Source: an uncultured Bacilli bacterium (GTDB lineage: Bacteria > Bacillota_I > Bacilli_A > RFN20 > CAG-631). Taken from it: DNA of 53,790 nt. Location of the stretch: assembly GCA_947626825.1 (NCBI GenBank), contig CANQTM010000008.1, positions 1 through 53,790 of the forward strand. Direction: 5' to 3'. The notes under the pieces are model-generated. The model was given only the letters and a program-made list of their open reading frames with translations, ran no database searches and was not told the DNA's origin. This document shows positions 17,366-24,869 of this stretch, piece after piece; the first letter of the stretch is position 1, and the number at the start of each line of letters is the position of its first letter. The position numbers were made by a program, and so were the translations under genes.

Positions 17366-18497
17366 AAAAAAGAAAATTGAAAAAAAAGAAAATACTATAA
17401 TTCAGGAAAATTCAGAAGAATGTATAAATTTAGTTGAAAATTCATTTTTAAAAGGTGTATTTAATGATACTACTACAGATGTATCATACAATGGAGAAGC
17501 TTTATTTGCTCAAGATAATGATATAGGAAGATATCCATTAAATATTAAAGTTAGTAATGATGATGTAATGGAATTTATTAAAAAAATAGCTAACTACATG
17601 CTACAACCATTTTCTACAAAAAGTCCATCACTTGATGTATCATTTGGAGATTATCGCTTAAATGCACTTCATCCATCATTTGCTAGAAATAATAATAAAA
17701 AAGTTGTGACTTTTTCATTAAGAAGAATTACTGCCACATTAAAAATAAAAGAAAATGATCCATGTTTATGTCCATTAGTTGTTCACAATTTTTTAAAATG
17801 TCTAATGTTAAGTTATCAAAGCATTCTTATTTCAGGGCAAACAGGAGCTGGTAAAACTGAATTTCAAAAATATTTAATTTCTTTAATGAATAAAAAAGAT
17901 CGAATAATAATCATTGAAGAAAGTTACGAAACACATATTAAGGAAATATATCCTGAAATGGATATCACAAGTTGGATTACAAATAATCATATAGAAGAAT
18001 TATCAAATTTAATAAAAATAGCATTACGAAATAATCCCGATTGGTTGATAGTAGCAGAGACACGAGGTATTGAAGCCTACGATATGATTCAAGCTGCAAT
18101 GACTGGACATAGTGCTATTACAACAATACATAGCGAATCCGCTAAATTTTCATTAGATAGAATTTCAAGTATGTGTAAAAAAAGCATTGATTTTGATGAG
18201 CAGTTAATGTTATCAAATATTGCTAAACATATAAAAATAGGTATTCATTTAGAAAAGATTTTTGATCAAGATAGAAATAAATATATTCGCCGAATTTCTG
18301 AAATCGTTGAATATATTCCAATGGTTAAAGGCTATAAAACTAATGTTTTATTTCAAATTGTTAAAAATGATAAATTAAAAGAAAAATACGTTTATAAAAT
18401 AATAAGCAAGGATTTAAAAAAGGTATTTATTAAAAATAATATATCATTAAATAATATTACTAAATTTATTAAAGAGGATCGCAAAAGTGAAGATTAA
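17343..18497 (+). CDS. CpaF/TadA-type secretion ATPase
   Basis: A hexameric type II/IV secretion ATPase that powers assembly of Tad-type pili or a related export machine at the cytoplasmic face. Walker A is GQTGAGKTE (about 165-173). IIIIEESYE is the acidic Asp/Glu box, DWLIVAETRG is the Walker B region, and TGHSAITTIHS is the His box, all in the CpaF/VirB11 order. At 384 residues it lacks much of the long N-terminal region of typical TadA proteins. The first 30 residues are very Lys/Glu-rich. It lies directly upstream of the two membrane-platform genes, with 11-bp overlap. Confidence 0.9.
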   Translation: MSLLKSTKKKKIEKKENTIIQENSEECINLVENSFLKGVFNDTTTDVSYNGEALFAQDNDIGRYPLNIKVSNDDVMEFIKKIANYMLQPFSTKSPSLDVSFGDYRLNALHPSFARNNNKKVVTFSLRRITATLKIKENDPCLCPLVVHNFLKCLMLSYQSILISGQTGAGKTEFQKYLISLMNKKDRIIIIEESYETHIKEIYPEMDITSWITNNHIEELSNLIKIALRNNPDWLIVAETRGIEAYDMIQAAMTGHSAITTIHSESAKFSLDRISSMCKKSIDFDEQLMLSNIAKHIKIGIHLEKIFDQDRNKYIRRISEIVEYIPMVKGYKTNVLFQIVKNDKLKEKYVYKIISKDLKKVFIKNNISLNNITKFIKEDRKSED

Positions 18498-19179
18498 AAA
18501 ATTTAAAAATTTGTTATATTTTATTATATTTTTATTTGTAGCAACATTTACTGTATGGTATGCAACAAATTCCCTACTTTTATCTTTAGCATTTGATATT
18601 TTAATTTTAATTGGAATGATTAGAATAAAAAAATTAAATACTAAAAAGAATAAATTAATTCACAATATAGATGCAGCATATAATTTTGTAAATCTAATGA
18701 ACATTCAAATGCTATCTACAACAAGTGTTTATGAGGCTTACAAAAGTATAGAAAATTATATTGATGCTGATTTTGCAAATATTGATAGTGATGATATTCA
18801 TGAGCAATTAAATGAAGTAGCTAATAATTATAATTTAAATTCATTTAAAATGTATGTTCACACTCTACAAATTTATGAAAATGAAGGCGGAAATTTTAAA
18901 AAAATGCAGGAAATTCCAACTTCATTATGTCAAAAATGTAAAATTTATTATCACAAATTAGAAAAAAATAAATTTTCAAAGCTCATAGAAATATCTACAT
19001 TATTTATTTTATGGATATTGATAATTTATATTTTAAGAATATCAATTCCAGATTATTATGAAAAAATGATGGAAAATGTTCTAACACAAATTGGAATGTT
19101 TGCCATTATTGCCACAGGCGGTTTCTTATATTACCAAGCTGTAAAAGAATATTTAATCAATGAAATAAGAGGTTTATAA
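18487..19179 (+). CDS. TadB-like platform membrane protein
   Basis: A 230-residue protein with two N-terminal membrane segments (about 8-45), a cytoplasmic helical domain (50-165) and two C-terminal segments (about 170-190 and 203-222). This matches the T2SF/TadB platform layout. The cytoplasmic part contains the alternating TSVYEAYKSIENYI and LQIYENEGGNFKKMQEIP stretches typical of T2SF domains. It overlaps the ATPase gene and is followed two bases later by the second platform gene. Sequence similarity is weak, so the assignment relies on topology and gene order. Confidence 0.75.
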   Translation: MKIKKFKNLLYFIIFLFVATFTVWYATNSLLLSLAFDILILIGMIRIKKLNTKKNKLIHNIDAAYNFVNLMNIQMLSTTSVYEAYKSIENYIDADFANIDSDDIHEQLNEVANNYNLNSFKMYVHTLQIYENEGGNFKKMQEIPTSLCQKCKIYYHKLEKNKFSKLIEISTLFILWILIIYILRISIPDYYEKMMENVLTQIGMFAIIATGGFLYYQAVKEYLINEIRGL

Positions 19180-19181
19180 AA

Positions 19182-19847
19182 ATGTTTGACAAGTATAAAG
19201 AAATGTGTAAAAAATTAAAAATCAATTTCAAAAAAGATTTCTCTCTAACCCTATCAATTTTTCTAATAATGATAATTGCTAGTATAACGTTATTTTTCTT
19301 CTATTCATATATAACTTTATGTCTAGGCATTATGTGCTCTTTTCTATATTTATTTACACATTTTGAAAATCTAAAAGCATCTTTAAAACAACTTACCAAT
19401 GCCAAAGAAATCGCCTTTAATGGTTTTTATAGATATGTTGTAACTTTATTAACAAATGGAAATGTATTATATTCTGCCTTGCAGATGTCTACAGAATATG
19501 TTGATAATGTTCTAGTTGATGATGTAAATGAATTAATTGCCGATATTGAAAATGATACTTCAATTGAACCATTCTTTAAATTTATGAGTAATTTCAATGA
19601 TGAATCAATAAAACAAATGATTTTACTTTTATATAAAACACAAGAAGTAGGAATTATTAATGATGTATTAGATAGTATTAATGAAAGCATGATTAACTTA
19701 CAAGATAATTCCATTTCAAATTATATTTCCAAAGAAGAAAAAAATATTGAAAGGTTTTATATGGTACCTATTCTTTTATCAGCATTAGTAATGGTTTTTA
19801 TTTCACTTTATATCTTTTCATTAATAGGAGAAGGAATTTATGTCTAA
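19182..19847 (+). CDS. TadC-like platform membrane protein
   Basis: A 221-residue protein with two closely spaced N-terminal membrane segments (about 20-60), a cytoplasmic helical domain with TNGNVLYSALQMSTEYVDNV and LLYKTQEVGIINDVLDSINE, and one C-terminal segment (about 193-215). It pairs with the preceding TadB-like protein as the inner-membrane platform against which the CpaF ATPase works. It ends 8 bp inside the next gene. Confidence 0.75.
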   Translation: MFDKYKEMCKKLKINFKKDFSLTLSIFLIMIIASITLFFFYSYITLCLGIMCSFLYLFTHFENLKASLKQLTNAKEIAFNGFYRYVVTLLTNGNVLYSALQMSTEYVDNVLVDDVNELIADIENDTSIEPFFKFMSNFNDESIKQMILLLYKTQEVGIINDVLDSINESMINLQDNSISNYISKEEKNIERFYMVPILLSALVMVFISLYIFSLIGEGIYV

Positions 19848-20193
19848 TAATTTTGGATTAATGTTATCAATGATTTTTCTTAGTCTATTTATTGTCTTAT
19901 CTGGTGAAATTATATCCTATCAACAAACATCAGCAATTGCAATGTCTAAAACTAGTATTATTGCTTCATTTATAGAAAGAAATGGATATAATGAAATAAC
20001 AATAAATAATTTAGAAGTTACAAAATATTTTGATCGCTTTGAAATGAACATAGATAGAAATGTAGAGACTGGTATTGCAAATTATTGTTTAACAACATAT
20101 AAACAATACAATGCAATTTCCAAAGTATATTCTTTTTTTAGCGGTGAAATAACATGTGAATTAGTCATATGTAGAAAGGAGTATTATGTCTGA
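19840..20193 (+). CDS. Pilin-like (TadE-like) protein, 117 aa
   Basis: An N-terminal hydrophobic helix (about 6-27, LMLSMIFLSLFIVLSGEII) is followed by a roughly 90-residue extracytoplasmic domain with two cysteines far apart (NYCLTT and EITCEL). This is minor-pilin architecture. It ends with TGA, overlapping the ATG of the 48-residue gene. It is probably a TadE/TadF equivalent; no exact family was identified. Confidence 0.6.
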   Translation: MSNNFGLMLSMIFLSLFIVLSGEIISYQQTSAIAMSKTSIIASFIERNGYNEITINNLEVTKYFDRFEMNIDRNVETGIANYCLTTYKQYNAISKVYSFFSGEITCELVICRKEYYV

Positions 20194-20332
20194 GTTTAAA
20201 GCACAAATTTTAGGTATTTTAATTGTTGTTGCAGTTTTTGGTGTTTTAATGGTTTCTTATAAAAAACTAACAGAAAACACTATTTCTGATGTAACACAAA
20301 AAGTCTCAGAAGTTGTTAATTCTACTAATTAA
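20186..20332 (+). CDS. 48-aa Flp-pilin-like protein
   Basis: This is a short gene that length cut-offs would miss. AGAAAGGAG (20172-20180) is well placed before ATG at 20186, which overlaps the previous stop. The product begins MSEFKAQILGILIVVAVFGV, continues with one hydrophobic helix to about residue 24, then a polar amphipathic tail (KKLTENTISDVTQKVSEVV). Size and pattern match Flp-type major pilins, which form the fibre in Tad systems. The conserved Glu/Tyr after the cleavage site is not present, so the processing site is unclear. As the last gene of the operon it is the best candidate for the main fibre subunit. Confidence 0.65.
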   Translation: MSEFKAQILGILIVVAVFGVLMVSYKKLTENTISDVTQKVSEVVNSTN

Positions 20333-20349
20333 AATAATAATAAAATACT

Positions 20350-20380
20350 GACCTCTCATATAATTTATGGGAGGTTTTTT
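20350..20380 (+). terminator. Terminator-like hairpin that contains the next gene's ribosome site
   Basis: ACCTCTCAT pairs with ATGGGAGGT across a short AT loop (20350-20375) and is followed by T6, a classic intrinsic terminator after the pilin operon. The 3' arm contains GGGAGG (20369-20374), which is also the ribosome site for the ATG at 20381, so read-through transcripts would have a sequestered ribosome site. Confidence 0.6.
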
Positions 20381-20827
20381 ATGATTAAAAAAGTTATTAA
20401 ATTTTTAAATTTGATTTTAATTATTATTGCCATAATAATTTCATATTTAATGTTTACCAATAAAGAAGAAAATTTTAAAAAATTACACAATTTGTTTAAT
20501 GTTATAACTAATTATTTAAACCTTGGTTATAAAGAAAAAAGTGTTTCAAGTAGTATTAAATTTATTAATATTGAAAACGATAATTATTTTAATTATGATT
20601 ACCAAGTATATGCACCATCTAATGGTACCATTTTAGATTGTAATGATAATTCCATTATCGTTAAATGTGAAAATGGTTATTTAGCAATTTTTGAAAATTT
20701 AATTAATGTAAATGTTAGTAAATTTGATGTTGTTTATAAAAATGATAGATTAGCTAATTTTATAGAAACATTTACTTTTTATTATTTTTTAAATGGTGAA
20801 AAATATACCTATGAAGAAATTATATAA
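20381..20827 (+). CDS. SpoIVFA-like membrane protein with degenerate LytM domain
   Basis: A 148-residue protein with one membrane helix (about 8-25) and a C-terminal LytM/M23-like fold (VYAPSNGTILDCNDNSIIV, then NGYLAIFENL). The zinc-binding His residues of active M23 peptidases are absent. The same combination of a membrane anchor, an inactive M23 domain and an adjacent M50 protease is seen in SpoIVFA, which holds and inhibits SpoIVFB in Bacillus. Here the gene directly precedes and overlaps an M50 protease gene. Similarity to SpoIVFA is structural and positional rather than strong in sequence. Confidence 0.6.
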   Translation: MIKKVIKFLNLILIIIAIIISYLMFTNKEENFKKLHNLFNVITNYLNLGYKEKSVSSSIKFINIENDNYFNYDYQVYAPSNGTILDCNDNSIIVKCENGYLAIFENLINVNVSKFDVVYKNDRLANFIETFTFYYFLNGEKYTYEEII

Positions 20828-21578
20828 ATTACTTAATGTTTTCAATATAAAGTTATCAACTATTCTTATCATTATTTTTTCTATTTTATTTGGGAATTTT
20901 AAGCAAATGCTTTGGTTATTTATTATTGCTTTAATACATGAATGTTTTCATTTATTGGCATGTTTATTACTAAAAATAAAAATAGAAAAACTAACATTAT
21001 TACCATTTGGAGCATATTTAAAAGTAAACGATGTAGAAAATATTAGTTTTATAAAACAAATAATAATTTATATTGCTGGCCCATTATCAATGTTTTTTAA
21101 TTTAATTTGGATAAATTTATTTTATAAATATCATTTTCTAAATGAAATAAATTTCACATTTTTAAAACAAATTAATTTTAATATGTTTATTGTAAATATA
21201 TTACCTATATATCCATTAGATGGTTATATGATAATAAGAGCGATAATTGGTTTTTTTAAACCATATAAAAAGACTTTAAAACTATCATATATTATTTCAA
21301 TAATTACTTTTTTATTTTTTGTTTTATATAATTTTATTTCATTTCAGCCAATGTTAACTATTTTTCTTTTAATAGAACAAATAAAAGCAATTTTAAAATA
21401 TAAAGATATATACAAAAAATTTCTAATTAATAAAAGTAAATTTAAAAAGCAAAAGAAATTTAAAATAATTCCAGATTATTTAATGTTTAAAGACACAAAC
21501 AATTATAAAATTGAAAATGAAAAAATTTTAAACGATTCAGATATTGCCATTAAAGAACTAAAAAACTATGTAAAATAA
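20811..21578 (+). CDS. M50 site-2 protease, SpoIVFB-like
   Basis: An intramembrane zinc protease of 255 residues from the ATG at 20811 (an upstream ATG at 20793 would add six residues). HECFH (43-47) in LIALIHECFHLLACLL-type context is the HExxH zinc motif, and NILPIYPLDG (129-138) supplies the conserved Asp. About five membrane segments are seen, plus a Lys-rich C-terminal tail of about 60 residues. SpoIVFB cuts pro-sigma-K during sporulation. In this probably non-sporulating lineage the substrate may be another membrane-tethered regulator. The usual C-terminal CBS domain is missing, but a CBS protein gene lies 53 bp downstream. Confidence 0.85.
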   Translation: MKKLYKLLNVFNIKLSTILIIIFSILFGNFKQMLWLFIIALIHECFHLLACLLLKIKIEKLTLLPFGAYLKVNDVENISFIKQIIIYIAGPLSMFFNLIWINLFYKYHFLNEINFTFLKQINFNMFIVNILPIYPLDGYMIIRAIIGFFKPYKKTLKLSYIISIITFLFFVLYNFISFQPMLTIFLLIEQIKAILKYKDIYKKFLINKSKFKKQKKFKIIPDYLMFKDTNNYKIENEKILNDSDIAIKELKNYVK

Positions 21579-21607
21579 TTGTCTAAGTTTTGTTATTTTG
21601 TTATAAT
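21579..21607 (+). promoter_or_regulatory. Promoter of the CBS protein gene
   Basis: TTGTCT (21579-21584), 17 bp, TATAAT (21602-21607). Transcription would start about 18 bases before the ATG, almost at the AGGAGGA site (21614-21620). Confidence 0.65.
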
Positions 21608-21631
21608 CATTTTAGGAGGACAAATTTAAAA

Positions 21632-22048
21632 ATGAACATTTTGTTTTTTATACTACCAAAGGAGAAAACACATTTTATTTATGATTATTTTTCATTAAGA
21701 CAAGCCATTGAGAAAATGGAAAATAGTGGTTTTACTTCTATCCCAATTATTAATAAAAATGGTGAATATATTAAAACCATAACTGAAGGAGATATTTTAA
21801 GATATGTAAAAAACAAAGAAAATCTTTCACTTAAAAATTCTGAAAAAGTTGTAATTAGTAGCATTGAAATTAAAAGAGAAGTTAAAAGTATCAAAATTTA
21901 TTCAAATATAGAAGATTTATTAGAAATTGCCTTAGATCAAAACTTTGTTCCTGTTGTTGATGATATGAATCATTTTATTGGAATTGTTACTAGAAAAAAT
22001 ATTATTTCATATTTTATGAAACAAAATAATTTAGTTGGAAATAAATAA
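21632..22048 (+). CDS. CBS-domain-pair protein
   Basis: The start at 21632 is set by AGGAGGA at 21614-21620; the frame is open for 14 codons further upstream but without a ribosome site. The 138-residue product is two CBS motifs: one around FSLRQAIEKMENSGFTSIPI and one around IEDLLEIALDQNFVPVVDD followed by HFIGIVTRKNII. Stand-alone CBS pairs of this size (the YkuL/CbpB type) bind adenine nucleotides, in some relatives c-di-AMP, and signal energy or nucleotide status. It lies next to an M50 protease that lacks its own CBS domain. The ligand and partner are not known. Confidence 0.8.
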   Translation: MNILFFILPKEKTHFIYDYFSLRQAIEKMENSGFTSIPIINKNGEYIKTITEGDILRYVKNKENLSLKNSEKVVISSIEIKREVKSIKIYSNIEDLLEIALDQNFVPVVDDMNHFIGIVTRKNIISYFMKQNNLVGNK

Positions 22049-22049
22049 A

Positions 22050-22943
22050 ATGGAAACAAAAAATTTTATAAATAAACAAAATCAAATTATATATTATGAA
22101 TCTTGGGAAATTACTAATCCAATTTGTAATGTAGTTATATCACATGGTATGGCAGAACATCCTAAAAGATATGATGATTTTGCACTTTATTTAAATAAAA
22201 AGCAAATCAATGTATTTGCAATATATCATATTGGACATGGTCCATATACAAAAATATTAGGACATATGGACATTGGTGACTTTAATAAATGTGTTGATAA
22301 TTTAAATGAATTAATTTCTATAATTAATTTAAATAATTTACCTACTTTTTTACTTGGTCATTCAATGGGCTCATTTATTTCACAAATTTATGTTTGCCAT
22401 TATAATAACATCAAAGGTTTAATATTATCATGTTCTACAAAAGCTTCATTTATTACAAAAGTTGGTGCTCTATTAACAAAAATAATTAAAACATTTTCTA
22501 AAGATTTAACTAAAAAAAGTCCAAAATTAGATAAACTAATTTTTGGGAACTATAACAAAAAAATAATTAATCCACAAAATAAATTTGCTTGGTTAACTAA
22601 AGATAATGATATTGTTTTAAAATATATAAATGATCCATTATGTGGTTTTATTTGTAGTAAAGGTTTTTATTATAACTTAACTAATGGTTGTGTTATTATG
22701 GGACAAAAAAAATATATTAAGAATATAGATAAAAATTTACCAATTTTTATTCATTCTGGTCTTGATGATCCTGTATCAAATTATGGAAAAGGTGTTAAAA
22801 AATTATATCAACAATATCAAAAATTACAAATAAAAAATATTTCATTAAAATTATATGATGGTGATCGCCATGAAATTTATAATGAAACAAATAAAAATGA
22901 AGTATATGACAACACATTAAAATTTATTTTAAATAATTTATAA
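22050..22943 (+). CDS. Alpha/beta hydrolase (monoacylglycerol lipase/lysophospholipase-like)
   Basis: A roughly 297-residue serine hydrolase of the S33/Hydrolase_4 group. The oxyanion region is VVISHGMAEHPKRYDDFA, the nucleophile elbow is GHSMGS, and the likely acid and base are in SGLDDPVSNYG and DGDRHEIYNE. HG near the start and DGDRHE near the end are typical of bacterial monoacylglycerol lipases. No signal peptide is present, so it is cytoplasmic. The ATG at 22050 overlaps no ribosome site of note; the upstream TTG at 22035 adds five residues. A terminator follows. Confidence 0.85.
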   Translation: METKNFINKQNQIIYYESWEITNPICNVVISHGMAEHPKRYDDFALYLNKKQINVFAIYHIGHGPYTKILGHMDIGDFNKCVDNLNELISIINLNNLPTFLLGHSMGSFISQIYVCHYNNIKGLILSCSTKASFITKVGALLTKIIKTFSKDLTKKSPKLDKLIFGNYNKKIINPQNKFAWLTKDNDIVLKYINDPLCGFICSKGFYYNLTNGCVIMGQKKYIKNIDKNLPIFIHSGLDDPVSNYGKGVKKLYQQYQKLQIKNISLKLYDGDRHEIYNETNKNEVYDNTLKFILNNL

Positions 22944-22947
22944 TTTT

Positions 22948-22971
22948 AAAAAGATCTTTTGATCTTTTTTT
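22948..22971. terminator. Bidirectional terminator
   Basis: AAAAAGATC (22948-22956), loop TTTT, GATCTTTTTTT. It lies between the converging hydrolase and zinc-ribbon genes. Confidence 0.7.
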
Positions 22972-23317
22972 AATTATTTTCTAAAAGCATTAAAATACCT
23001 GCAATCTGACTAACAAAAATTAATGTACAAATTTTAAACCCTAATGAAACAGGAGTTCCATTTTTAGAAGCATTAAAATAAGTAACAGTCATAGGAATAG
23101 TCCAAATTAGTGGAATTAAAAGAGTACCACTAGCAATACATCCAATAATCAAAAAAACTTTAATAATTGTAGATAAACCTTTATCTGTTTGTACATTACT
23201 ATTTTGGTTATAATTTGAGTTAACATTTGTATAATTTAGAATTTTAGCCCCACAATTAGTACAAAATTTATCGTTTTCGTTTAATTTTTGGCCACAATTT
23301 GTACAATACATTTGCAT
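22970..23317 (-). CDS. Zinc-ribbon membrane protein, 115 aa
   Basis: The N-terminus is a zinc ribbon with two CxxCG knuckles (YCTNCGQKL and FCTNCGAKI, residues 4-26). An Asn-rich linker and two hydrophobic segments (about 52-75 and 95-112) follow. Proteins of this design are common and uncharacterised in Firmicutes. GGAGGC eight bases before the ATG fixes the start. It is a single-gene unit. Confidence 0.75.
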   Translation of the reverse strand: MQMYCTNCGQKLNENDKFCTNCGAKILNYTNVNSNYNQNSNVQTDKGLSTIIKVFLIIGCIASGTLLIPLIWTIPMTVTYFNASKNGTPVSLGFKICTLIFVSQIAGILMLLENN

Positions 23318-23443
23318 AAATTAATGCCTCCTTTTTTCTTATATAGTATATCATTATTTTTTATATATTCCAATAAAACATACTAAATAGATTTTCTTGC
23401 AAAAATTACATTTGTTTTATATTATATATTTTAGGTGAATAAA

Positions 23444-24067
23444 ATGAAGAATAACAAAGAAAATATTTATATTAATAAAACTAAACTTTATTGTAAAAAC
23501 ATTTATAAAGACAATGACATTGCCCATGATTATTCACATATTTTAAGAGTATATAACACTTCATTAGAAATTGCTAAAAATTATAAATGTGATTTATTTT
23601 TAATAAAAATGTTAGCTTTACTTCATGATATTGATGATGATAAATTAATATCAAAACAAAAAGAAAAACAAAATATTAAAGATTTTTTAGAAAGCATCAA
23701 CGTTCCTAAAGATATTATAGAAAATATTATATTTATTTTGCCATTTATGTCATTTAGAAAATATAAAAAATTAAATAATAATTTCCCAATTGAGGGAAAA
23801 ATTGTCATAGATGCTGATAGGCTTGATGCTATTGGTGCAATTGGGATTGCTAGAGTTTTTTCATATAGCAGTTATATTAAAAGACCATTTTATAGTGATG
23901 ATGAAAATATTCCAACAGCTATTAAGCACTTTGATGAAAAATTATTGATAATACATAATTATCTATATACCAAAGAGGCCAAGATCATTGCCAAAAAACG
24001 CCATAAATTTATTAAAGATTTTTATGTTGAATTTTTAAAAGAAGTAGGAATTAATAATGGAAATTAA
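23444..24067 (+). CDS. HD-domain phosphohydrolase
   Basis: A 207-residue cytoplasmic protein with the HD metal motif: H in AHDYSHILRV, HD in LLHDIDDDKL, and a later Asp in IVIDADRLDAIGAIGIAR. That last motif is typical of the YedJ/YpgQ-type nucleotide phosphohydrolases. AGGTG precedes the ATG at 23444; a GTG three codons earlier is possible. It overlaps the YigZ gene by 11 bp. A nucleotide substrate is likely but not determined. Confidence 0.85.
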   Translation: MKNNKENIYINKTKLYCKNIYKDNDIAHDYSHILRVYNTSLEIAKNYKCDLFLIKMLALLHDIDDDKLISKQKEKQNIKDFLESINVPKDIIENIIFILPFMSFRKYKKLNNNFPIEGKIVIDADRLDAIGAIGIARVFSYSSYIKRPFYSDDENIPTAIKHFDEKLLIIHNYLYTKEAKIIAKKRHKFIKDFYVEFLKEVGINNGN

Positions 24068-24686
24068 AACAATAAAAGAGCCAGTCACAAAACAAATAAT
24101 TATTGAAAAAAGTAAGTTTATTACTTATCTTTTACCATGTAATAGTAAAGATGAAGTTTTAAAATTACTTTCATCTTTAAAAGAAAAACATTTAGATGCA
24201 AATCATATTTGTTATGGTTATATTATCAATGAAGATGGAACAATTTATTATAAATCAAGTGATGACAAAGAACCAGCAAATACAGCTGGTATGCCAATAT
24301 TAAATGTTTTAAGAAAAAGCAATCTTAATAATATTTTATGTGCTGTTGTAAGATATTTTGGTGGCATAAAATTAGGAGCTGGTGGACTAACAAGAGCATA
24401 TAGTAATAGTGCTAGTAATGCCATTAATTTTGCAAATATTGTTACATTAAAAACTGCTTTTACTTATGATTTGATTTTTGATTATAATCTAACAAAAGAT
24501 GTTGATAAATTAATTGAACAAAATAACATTAAAATATTAAAAAAAGATTATAATGAACAAGTAACATATACGATATTATTTTTTGATGAAAATAAATTCC
24601 TTTTAATTCAAAATAAATATTCTTATTTACCAATTACATTTAATAAGAAAGAAAAAATCTTAACTTCTATAGATAATGATGCATAA
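24057..24686 (+). CDS. YigZ/IMPACT-family protein
   Basis: A 209-residue protein with the conserved IMPACT N-terminal fold: SKFITYLLPC, then HICYGYIINEDG, SDDKEPANTAGMPIL and VVRYFGGIKLGAGGL. The smaller second domain (about 135-205) is the DUF1949 ferredoxin-like region. Bacterial YigZ/YvyE proteins are widespread and linked to ribosome or stress functions without a fixed biochemical role. It is translated with the HD-domain gene. The terminator hairpin starts within its last codons. Confidence 0.92.
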   Translation: MEIKTIKEPVTKQIIIEKSKFITYLLPCNSKDEVLKLLSSLKEKHLDANHICYGYIINEDGTIYYKSSDDKEPANTAGMPILNVLRKSNLNNILCAVVRYFGGIKLGAGGLTRAYSNSASNAINFANIVTLKTAFTYDLIFDYNLTKDVDKLIEQNNIKILKKDYNEQVTYTILFFDENKFLLIQNKYSYLPITFNKKEKILTSIDNDA

Positions 24687-24710
24687 AAAAATTATGCATT
24701 TATTTTTTAT
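24679..24710 (+). terminator. Terminator after the YigZ gene
   Basis: ATGCATAA and TTATGCAT (24679-24699) form a stem that includes the last codons and stop of the YigZ gene, followed by a T-rich stretch. Confidence 0.6.
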
Positions 24711-24739
24711 TTAAGTTTATATAATAACTGACATTTACT

Positions 24740-24841
24740 CTTTTAGTTAAAAGATTTTTTTATATTATATAAAAAACATATTGTTTTTTGGCCAAAAAAA
24801 TGTTATTGTTATTTCGATTTCGGCTTTGTTAATAAACAAAG
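24740..24841 (+). promoter_or_regulatory. Upstream region of pckA with inverted repeats
   Basis: Three dyads lie within 100 bp: CTTTT-agtt-AAAAG followed by T-rich sequence (24740-24763), a perfect 16-bp palindrome TTTTTTGGCCAAAAAA (24784-24799), and CTTTGTT-aata-AACAAAG (24824-24841). The ribosome site GGTGGAGG follows. An AT-rich -10-like stretch (TATATTATATAA) lies around 24761-24772. Operator or leader structure is likely but the regulator is unknown; none of the three matches cre. Confidence 0.4.
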
Positions 24842-24869
24842 AAGAAAAAATATTGGTGGAGGAAAAATT

